This document shows, piece after piece, positions 6,133-10,910 of a stretch of DNA of 10,910 nt. Source of the stretch: Dehalococcoidia bacterium (GTDB taxonomy: Bacteria; Chloroflexota; Dehalococcoidia; GIF9; AB-539-J10). The DNA lies in contig DAOUTC010000026.1 of the NCBI GenBank assembly GCA_030626915.1, forward strand, positions 1 through 10,910, read 5' to 3'. The stretch's first letter is position 1, and every line of letters begins with the position of its first letter. The notes beneath the pieces were generated by a model. The model ran no database searches and was not told where the DNA came from. It saw nothing but the letters and a program-made list of their open reading frames with translations. Both the position numbers and the translations under genes were made by a program.

Positions 6133-6763
6133 AGACTCCTCGATTCTCCGGTGGTAGAAGAGCAGCGATTTTACTCATTATCAAGTCGGTTAACAATTTA
6201 GTTTGCGTTCTGGTTAACCTGCCTTCAACTGAAGGAGGCTTAAAAGGCTGGCCAAAGTTGATGACTATGCTGGGGCGTTTCCACAGCCAACTTACACCTT
6301 TAAGTTTCTCCGTGCCAATAATGCCAACGGGAAGCACGGGAACACCCGCTTGCAAAGCAATCACAGCAGAGCCTGGTTTGCCAGGTAAAAGCTTCCCGTT
6401 ACGATTCCTCGTTCCTTCAGGGAACATACCTAAAACTAGTCCCCTACTTAGTATATCCTTAGCTTGCTTAACTGTCTCCTTCTTATCCTTAATTGTCCCC
6501 TGACGATGTATTGAAACAGCTTGTGTCCAGCGGATGACAACTCTTAAGAAAGGGTAACGAAAAAGCTCCCTTTTAGCCATAAAATTAATCCACCTGGGAA
6601 AGCTAAGTTGTAGCAATATGGGGTCAACAAGGTGAACATGATTGGCTCCTATGATGAAGGGACCATTTAAGGGCACATTCTCCCTCCCTTTAACTTTCCA
6701 GGAGAGAAAAATCCTGCAGAGAGGTCTGAGTACGGCTAAGACAATCCTTTGAGATAGGGTCAC
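6122..6763 (-). CDS. plsC: 1-acyl-sn-glycerol-3-phosphate acyltransferase PlsC
   Basis: A 213-residue membrane-associated acyltransferase that adds the second acyl chain to lysophosphatidic acid in phospholipid synthesis. The catalytic motif is N41-H42-VHLV-D47 (HX4D). The glycerophosphate-binding motif is FPEGTR at residues 114-119, followed by NRNG, and a VPVLPVGIIGTEKL segment closes the fold. A hydrophobic N-terminal stretch (about residues 6-22) can anchor it to the membrane. It starts at GTG 6763, overlapping the cmk stop codon as GTGA, and its end overlaps ispH by 11 nt. This tight order cmk, plsC, ispH is known from several Gram-positive and related lineages. The acyl donor (ACP or CoA) cannot be told from the sequence. 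Confidence 0.93.
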   Translation of the reverse strand: MTLSQRIVLAVLRPLCRIFLSWKVKGRENVPLNGPFIIGANHVHLVDPILLQLSFPRWINFMAKRELFRYPFLRVVIRWTQAVSIHRQGTIKDKKETVKQAKDILSRGLVLGMFPEGTRNRNGKLLPGKPGSAVIALQAGVPVLPVGIIGTEKLKGVSWLWKRPSIVINFGQPFKPPSVEGRLTRTQTKLLTDLIMSKIAALLPPENRGVYGD

Positions 6764-7440
6764 CGATTTACCACCAAGGCGTAAATTTTATCAACAACCT
6801 GCTCTAAGCTAAGTTTCTCAGTGTCAATAATTAAGGCATCGGCAGCAGGCTTAAGTGGTGAGATAGACCTATGCCTATCATTCTCATCGCGCTTCTTTAG
6901 GCCAGCGAGTATGACATTGTAATCTACCTCCTCTCCTCGCTCCAGTAATTCCTTATAACGGCGATTAGCTCTCTCTTTGACAGAAGCAACCAGGAAGATT
7001 TTTAGTTCAGCCCAGGGTAAAACCACCGTTCCAATATCCCTGCCTGCCATTATAACCTTCCCTCGCTGGGCTAACCTCCGCTGCTCGGATACCATTACCT
7101 GGCGCACACCAGCTACCTTTGATACCAGGGAGACCTTTTCTTCTATCTCAGGGCAAAGTAGCCGGGAGGAAACATCTTCACCGTCAATGGAAGGGAAGAG
7201 ATATCCTTCTTGACGTGGAATGAAATCAAATCTAGTTACGTTAGCTAGCTGAGAAAGCTCTTTCTCATTCTCAGGGGAGATGCCTAGCTTGAGAACCTTC
7301 CAGGTGAAGGCGCGATACATAAGACCGGTATCGAAAAAAGAGAAGCCCAATTTTCCAGCCAGCAATTGGCCAACACTACTCTTGCCTACCGCTACCGGGC
7401 CGTCTATGGCAATTAGCTGCAACCTCAAATCGCTTACCAT
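6760..7440 (-). CDS. cmk: Cytidylate kinase (CMP/dCMP kinase)
   Basis: A 226-residue P-loop NMP kinase that phosphorylates CMP and dCMP in pyrimidine nucleotide synthesis. The Walker A loop is GPVAVGKSS (residues 14-22). The CMP-binding signature DTGLMYRA is at 37-44, and further on come GRDIGTVV, the RANRRYKEL lid and RDENDRHRSISPLKPAADA, all standard for Cmk. It is the first gene of the operon with plsC and ispH. The ATG at 7440 has no clear ribosome binding site (AAGATGATAAG precedes it), unlike every other gene here; translation may start from a short or missing leader, but no convincing promoter could be placed. It is divergent from the malic enzyme gene across 148 bp. Confidence 0.95.
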   Translation of the reverse strand: MVSDLRLQLIAIDGPVAVGKSSVGQLLAGKLGFSFFDTGLMYRAFTWKVLKLGISPENEKELSQLANVTRFDFIPRQEGYLFPSIDGEDVSSRLLCPEIEEKVSLVSKVAGVRQVMVSEQRRLAQRGKVIMAGRDIGTVVLPWAELKIFLVASVKERANRRYKELLERGEEVDYNVILAGLKKRDENDRHRSISPLKPAADALIIDTEKLSLEQVVDKIYALVVNR

Positions 7441-7484
7441 CTTATCATCTTAAGCCAAACTATCAAAGGCTTATGCTCGGGGCG

Positions 7485-7514
7485 TTTACAAATAGTAAAT
7501 TGGGTTGTTATAAT
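7485..7514 (+). promoter_or_regulatory. Sigma70-type promoter of the malic enzyme-fumarase cluster
   Basis: -35 TTTACA (7485-7490, 5 of 6), an 18-nt spacer, and -10 TATAAT (7509-7514, perfect). Transcription would start near 7521, giving a leader of about 68 nt before ATG 7589. This is one of the best promoters in the window and probably drives all four genes up to the right edge, since no terminator is seen between them. Confidence 0.65.
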
Positions 7515-7574
7515 AAGCACTCGCCCAAGGCAGCCATAATCGCAGCAATGCTTTGAGTGGGAATCTAAAAAATA

Positions 7575-7584
7575 AAAGGAGGTG
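7575..7584 (+). promoter_or_regulatory. Strong ribosome binding site that sets the malic enzyme start
   Basis: AAAGGAGGTG, a nearly full anti-16S match, 4 nt before ATG 7589. It rules out a longer in-frame TTG start at 7553. Confidence 0.7.
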
Positions 7585-7588
7585 TGTT

Positions 7589-8941
7589 ATGTCACAAAAA
7601 GTAACTAAGGAGGAGCTTTTAGCCAAAGCAAAAAAACCAATACAGGATGCCATGAAGTTGCATGCCGATTATCGCGGTAAGATGCAAACAATGCTCAAAT
7701 GCCAGGTACGTGACCTTAATGATTTTGCCATCTACTATACCCCCGGCGTTGCTGAGCCTTGTAGAGCAATTCAGAAAGATGAGTCAAAGGTTGGCGAGTT
7801 CACTAATAGGTGGAATACTATAGCTATAGTTTCTGATTGCACTCGAGTCCTTGGCTTAGGAGACATTGGCCCTAAAGCAGGTTACCCTGTGATGGAGGGC
7901 AAAGCCATGTTGTTTAAATACCTTGGTGGCGTGGATGTAGTGTCTATTTGTCTTGGTACCAAGAATCCTGATGAAATTGTCCAGACAGTTAAGTGGATTG
8001 AGCCCTCATTTGCTGGCATCAACCTGGAAGATATTTCCTACCCTAAATGCTTTGGCATACTCGAGCGATGCAGGAAGGAAGCAGGAATTCCCGTATGGCA
8101 TGATGATGTGCAAGGAACAGCAACAGCAATGCTAGCTGGTTTAATAAATGCTTTGAAAATCGTAGGCAAAAAAATAGAGGATTGTAAGATTGTTTTTCTA
8201 GGGACAGGGGCAGCTAATACTGGTTGCTCTAGACTTCTCTGGGCTTACGGAGGGAAACCTGAAAATAGCATAATGGTTGACAGTAAAGGCATACTTCACA
8301 AAGGAAGGAAAGATTTGGAGGCAAAGAAAGAGGAGTACGCCGAGAAATGGCGCTTCTGCCAAATTACCAATCCCGAGGGAAAAACTGGTGATTTAACTGA
8401 GGCACTCAAAGGTGCTGATTTACTTATTTCTTACGCCGCGTCGGGCCCAGGGATTATTACACCTGAGCAGATCAAGTTAATGGCAAAGGAGGCTATATGT
8501 TTTGTCTGCGCTAATCCTATCCCTGAAATCTGGCCCTACGAATGCAAAGAGGCAGGGGCTAGAATCGTCGGTACCGGCAGGTCGGATTTCCCCAATCAAG
8601 TAAACAATTCCATAGTCTTCCCAGCTATCTTCCGTGGCGTTCTCGATGTAGGAGCCAAAACCATCACTGATCAGATGTGTATTGTTGCCGCTGAGTCGCT
8701 AGCAAAGTTTGCTGAGGAGCGTGGCATAGGCGAAGATGACATCTGTCCCAGAATGGATGAGCAAGAAGCTTATATTCGCGAGGCAGTAGATGTAGGGATG
8801 GAAGCTCAGAAAGAAGGTATTGCCTCAATAACTATTAGTCGTGAGGAGCTTCGCCAGAAAGTTGAACCTATGATAAAGGGTGCCAAGGAACAAGCTGATG
8901 CGTTAGTAAAGGCGGGTTGTATTGCCCCGGCAATAACGTAG
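7589..8941 (+). CDS. Malic enzyme (malate dehydrogenase, oxaloacetate-decarboxylating)
   Basis: A 450-residue malic enzyme that interconverts malate with pyruvate + CO2 using NAD(P). The malic N-domain (about residues 35-170) has the catalytic Tyr50 in YYTPGVAEP and Lys105 in VMEGKA. The metal ligands are E147-D148 in NLEDISYPKCF and D173 in HDDVQGTA. The NAD-binding domain begins near 175 with the dinucleotide loop GTGAANTG (205-212), and ends with an SGPGIITPEQI / CANPIPEIWP / TGRSDFPNQVNNSIVFP series seen across the family. The motif reads HDDVQGTA where most bacterial enzymes have HDDQHGTA; the VQG form recalls the eukaryotic-type DDIQGTA. Cofactor preference is not clear. It is the first gene of a cluster with fumarase alpha and fumarate reductase-like genes, so it may run in the carboxylating direction to feed malate, which is inference. 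Confidence 0.93.
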   Translation: MSQKVTKEELLAKAKKPIQDAMKLHADYRGKMQTMLKCQVRDLNDFAIYYTPGVAEPCRAIQKDESKVGEFTNRWNTIAIVSDCTRVLGLGDIGPKAGYPVMEGKAMLFKYLGGVDVVSICLGTKNPDEIVQTVKWIEPSFAGINLEDISYPKCFGILERCRKEAGIPVWHDDVQGTATAMLAGLINALKIVGKKIEDCKIVFLGTGAANTGCSRLLWAYGGKPENSIMVDSKGILHKGRKDLEAKKEEYAEKWRFCQITNPEGKTGDLTEALKGADLLISYAASGPGIITPEQIKLMAKEAICFVCANPIPEIWPYECKEAGARIVGTGRSDFPNQVNNSIVFPAIFRGVLDVGAKTITDQMCIVAAESLAKFAEERGIGEDDICPRMDEQEAYIREAVDVGMEAQKEGIASITISREELRQKVEPMIKGAKEQADALVKAGCIAPAIT

Positions 8942-8979
8942 AGCTGAAAAAATAAGGTTAAGGAGGTGACAACGAGATT

Positions 8980-9825
8980 ATGAGGGAAGTTAAAGTTAGT
9001 GATGTTGCTGAAACCGTAGCTCACCTGTTTGAGCATTCTTGCTACTATCTTTCCGAGGATGTGCTGGTTGCCCTTAAGAAAGCCAGGGAAGAGGAAGAGT
9101 CCCCCATCTGCCGCGATGTATTCGATAGAATGCTGAAAAATGCCGAGATAGCTGGTAAGGAGCAGATTCCTCTATGCCAGGATACTGGGTTTTCCATAGT
9201 TTGGTTGCAGCTGGGTCAGGAAGTTCATATAACTGGTGGTGACCTCTATACTGCAGTGAATGAAGGAGTACGTTTGGGGTACACCAACGGCTATTTGCGC
9301 AAATCTGTGGTACGCCAGCCCTTTTCTGCCAGAGTAAATACCAGGGATAACACACCAGCTGACATCTATACAGACATAGTCCCTGGCGACAAGCTCAAGA
9401 TTATTGTGATGCCTAAAGGAGGCGGTTCTGAGAATATGACTCGCCTGACAGTGCTAACCCCAGCGAAGGGTCGTCAGGGAATCATAGATTATGTGGTAAA
9501 TCTTGTTGACGAATCTGGTAGTAATCCTTGCCCCCCGGTTATCGTTGGTGTAGGTATAGGGGGGACAACGGAGAAGACCATGATGTTAGCTAAAAAAGCA
9601 TTGCTGCGCAAAGTGGGTGAGCCAAATCCAGACCCTGAAGTTGCCGAATTAGAGCAGGAAATATTAGAGCGAGTTAACAACTTAGGTATTGGAGCCATGG
9701 GCTATGGTGGCAGGATCACCGCTCTAGCGGTTCATGTCGAGGCTTTTCCTTGTCACATTGCTAGCCTACCAGTGGCAGTTTGCTTGATGTGTTGGTGTGA
9801 TCGCCACGAAGAGGCAATTCTTTAA
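8980..9825 (+). CDS. Class I fumarate hydratase, alpha subunit (FumA/TtdA N-terminal type)
   Basis: A 281-residue protein equal to the alpha subunit of two-subunit, iron-sulfur fumarases; the same fold is used by L-tartrate dehydratase TtdA. It hydrates fumarate to malate, or the reverse. The three expected [4Fe-4S] ligands are C66 (PLCQDTG), C184 (SNPCPPVIVGVGIGG) and C258 (EAFPCHIASLPVAV). KGGGSENMTRL and GIGAMGYGG are further family marks. The C-terminal end has extra cysteines at 268, 271 and 273 where relatives usually have a single QCHAAR-type cysteine. AAGGAGGTGA lies 10 nt before ATG 8980, 38 nt after malic enzyme. The beta subunit, needed for a complete enzyme and usually the next gene, is not adjacent. 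Fumarase is favoured over tartrate dehydratase by the neighbours, not by a specific residue. Confidence 0.92.
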   Translation: MREVKVSDVAETVAHLFEHSCYYLSEDVLVALKKAREEEESPICRDVFDRMLKNAEIAGKEQIPLCQDTGFSIVWLQLGQEVHITGGDLYTAVNEGVRLGYTNGYLRKSVVRQPFSARVNTRDNTPADIYTDIVPGDKLKIIVMPKGGGSENMTRLTVLTPAKGRQGIIDYVVNLVDESGSNPCPPVIVGVGIGGTTEKTMMLAKKALLRKVGEPNPDPEVAELEQEILERVNNLGIGAMGYGGRITALAVHVEAFPCHIASLPVAVCLMCWCDRHEEAIL

Positions 9826-9827
9826 GT

Positions 9828-9832
9828 GGAGG
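9828..9832 (+). promoter_or_regulatory. Ribosome binding site that sets the TTG start of the iron-sulfur protein
   Basis: GGAGG lies 5 nt before TTG 9838, right after the fumarase stop codon (9823-9825). The alternative GTG at 9826 would have only a distant GAGG within the fumarase gene. Confidence 0.55.
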
Positions 9833-9837
9833 TAAAG

Positions 9838-10542
9838 TTGGCTCAAGAGACTAAAGTGGCGCAAAAGGTCAGGATGCTCGATATCTACATTATGGGGAAA
9901 CACTATCAGGTTCCCGGAGGGCTTACCATTATGACGGCGATGGAGTATTGTGGTTATAGGCTGATTCGAGGTTGTGGCTGTCGGGCTGCGTTTTGTGGTG
10001 CCTGTGGCACGGTGTACAACTTTAAAAACGACCCTATGTTAAGGTATGCCCTTGCCTGTCAGAAGCTTGTGGAGCAGGGCATGTACTTAACGCAGATCCC
10101 ATTTTTTCCTGCTAGCAAGCCTAGCTATGATTTGGAAAAGATGGAACCTACAGGTGAGCAGATATTGAAAATCTACCCTGAATTACTCACCTGTTTTGGT
10201 TGTAACAATTGCACTAAAAGTTGTCCTCAGAACCTTGAGGTGCTGTGGTTTATGTCTGATGCCTTAAGGGGTGACCTCAAAGAGGTGACGGCCAAGTCCT
10301 TTGATTGCATCATGTGCGGTCTGTGTGCCGCTAGGTGTCCACAGGGACTTGTGCCCTATAATATATCTTTGTTATGTCGGCGCTTATATGGTCGTTATGT
10401 GACACCAAAGTCCAAGCACCTGGATGAAAGAATAGCTGAAATAGAAGCAGGTAAATTCGATCCCGAGCTGGAAGAAATGGAAAAAATGGGTATAGAGGAG
10501 CTAAGGCGTCGTTTTGATGAGCGCAAAATTCTAAAGGAGTAG
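9838..10542 (+). CDS. Iron-sulfur subunit of a fumarate reductase/succinate dehydrogenase-like or TfrB-like complex
   Basis: A 234-residue electron-transfer protein. Residues 13-80 form a ferredoxin-type domain with a [2Fe-2S] motif: C48, C53, C56 (CRAAFCGAC, matching the CREGICGSC pattern of SdhB) and C74 (ALACQ), plus an extra C46. Two complete [4Fe-4S] motifs follow: C119-C122-C125-C129-P and C157-C160-C163-C167-PQGLVP; the CPQGLVP end recalls SdhB CPKGLNP. The C-terminal 45 residues are charged and probably helical. Normal SdhB/FrdB carries one [4Fe-4S] and one [3Fe-4S], so two full CxxCxxCxxxCP motifs are closer to TfrB or HdrC. The CCG domain of TfrB is absent. It probably carries electrons to or from the flavoprotein beginning 28 nt downstream. 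The TTG start at 9838 is preferred to GTG 9826 on ribosome-site spacing. Confidence 0.85.
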   Translation: MAQETKVAQKVRMLDIYIMGKHYQVPGGLTIMTAMEYCGYRLIRGCGCRAAFCGACGTVYNFKNDPMLRYALACQKLVEQGMYLTQIPFFPASKPSYDLEKMEPTGEQILKIYPELLTCFGCNNCTKSCPQNLEVLWFMSDALRGDLKEVTAKSFDCIMCGLCAARCPQGLVPYNISLLCRRLYGRYVTPKSKHLDERIAEIEAGKFDPELEEMEKMGIEELRRRFDERKILKE

Positions 10543-10570
10543 ATAACTATTGTAAGGGAGGTTAGTCAAT

Positions 10571-10910
10571 ATGCCATATCCTGCTTATATGGAAGAAAGC
10601 ATCAGAAAAGTAGAAGCTACCAGAGAGAGACGGTTAGGGGAGGAGCTTCCTCGGATTCCTGTTGGTGAGAGGATGCCTGTATTAAAGGAGTTTCATCCTG
10701 ATTTTGTTGAAGTCGGTATGCGTGAGTTGTTAGTAGGGCCGAACAAAGGCGATCGCACGCCCAATGAGCTAGCTGATTTATTGGAGGGAAACAGCCGCAT
10801 TGACCCTGATAAAATTGACTTGGATAAGATTGACTATGATGTGGATGTATTGGTAATTGGTGCTGGTGGTGCTGGTGCGGCAGCGACACTTATAGCTCAA
10901 GAAAATGGTG
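10571..10910 (+). CDS. FAD-binding fumarate reductase/succinate dehydrogenase-like flavoprotein, N-terminal part (cut by window edge)
   Basis: The visible 113 residues run off the right edge. The FAD-binding Rossmann start VLVIGAGGAGAAA gives GxGxxG at residues 97-102, as in the FrdA/SdhA flavoproteins. AGGGAGG upstream of ATG 10571 supports the start, 28 nt after the iron-sulfur gene. Unusually, about 90 residues come before the FAD motif; in SdhA and FrdA it lies near the N terminus. This extension is charged, has many E/R/D/K residues, and ends with the repeat DKIDL-DKIDY-DVDVL just before the Rossmann strand. The catalytic His/Arg region lies outside the window, so fumarate reductase, succinate dehydrogenase or another flavoprotein of this fold (for example an adenylylsulfate reductase-like or L-aspartate oxidase-like protein) cannot be told apart from sequence; the neighbours favour the first two. 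Confidence 0.85.
   Translation, partial: MPYPAYMEESIRKVEATRERRLGEELPRIPVGERMPVLKEFHPDFVEVGMRELLVGPNKGDRTPNELADLLEGNSRIDPDKIDLDKIDYDVDVLVIGAGGAGAAATLIAQENG
10808..10837 (+). repeat. Two tandem 15-bp units coding DKIDL-DKIDY
   Basis: GATAAAATTGACTTG (10808-10822) is followed directly by GATAAGATTGACTAT (10823-10837), identical at 12 of 15 positions. They encode DKIDL and DKIDY inside the N-terminal extension of the flavoprotein; a third, diverged unit DVDVL leads into the FAD motif. This looks like a small in-frame duplication. Confidence 0.6.

Noticed and set aside
7553..7588. Longer N terminus of malic enzyme from a TTG at 7553
   Set aside because: The strong AAAGGAGGTG site at 7575-7584 points to ATG 7589, and the extra 12 residues have no family match.
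10617..10889. Histidine- and glutamine-rich open frame on the minus strand at the right edge
   Set aside because: It is the antisense shadow of the flavoprotein N terminus; the His/Gln richness comes from the D/G/V codons of the real gene.

Overview
The window looks like a chromosomal segment of an anaerobic bacterium with moderate G+C content. The gene set fits a Dehalococcoidia-type member of the Chloroflexota: a cmk-plsC-ispH operon, a stand-alone Lrp-type RAM domain, miaB-yajC, and a reductive malate-to-succinate gene cluster. A clostridial-type Firmicute would fit nearly as well. This placement is inferred from gene content and style; there is no rRNA or other taxonomic marker. There are no rRNA or tRNA genes, no insertion sequence and no CRISPR array. 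Almost all the DNA is ordinary housekeeping coding sequence.

Layout: (1) 2-766, plus strand, the 3' part of a HemN/HemW-like radical SAM gene cut by the window edge. (2) 816-2512, minus strand, a two-gene transport unit: a small two-helix membrane protein followed 5 nt later by a sodium/solute symporter, with a good promoter at 2558-2586. (3) 2587-2846, a non-coding stretch with short repeats, an AT-rich palindrome and two DnaA-box-like words. (4) 2847-4442, minus strand, miaB then yajC, with their own promoter. (5) 4567-5210, plus strand, divergent from miaB: a single-domain Lrp/AsnC effector-binding protein and a HIT hydrolase. (6) 5266-7440, minus strand, the overlapping operon cmk, plsC, ispH. 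(7) 7589 to the end, plus strand, divergent from cmk: malic enzyme, class I fumarase alpha subunit, an iron-sulfur protein with one [2Fe-2S] and two [4Fe-4S] motifs, and the start of an FAD protein.

The last block is the most coherent biology. Its products would link pyruvate + CO2 and malate (malic enzyme), malate and fumarate (fumarase), and fumarate and succinate (flavoprotein with iron-sulfur partner), which is a reductive half TCA branch or its reverse. Three points stand out: the fumarase beta subunit is not next to alpha, the flavoprotein has about 90 residues before its FAD motif including a 5-residue tandem repeat, and the iron-sulfur protein has two full CxxCxxCxxxCP motifs rather than the usual SdhB pattern.

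Several starts were moved inward from the longest open frame because a ribosome binding site decides them: GTG 2512, ATG 2318, ATG 7589 and TTG 9838. No wholly novel system is evident; the observations are mostly variants on known families plus one unexplained intergenic region.
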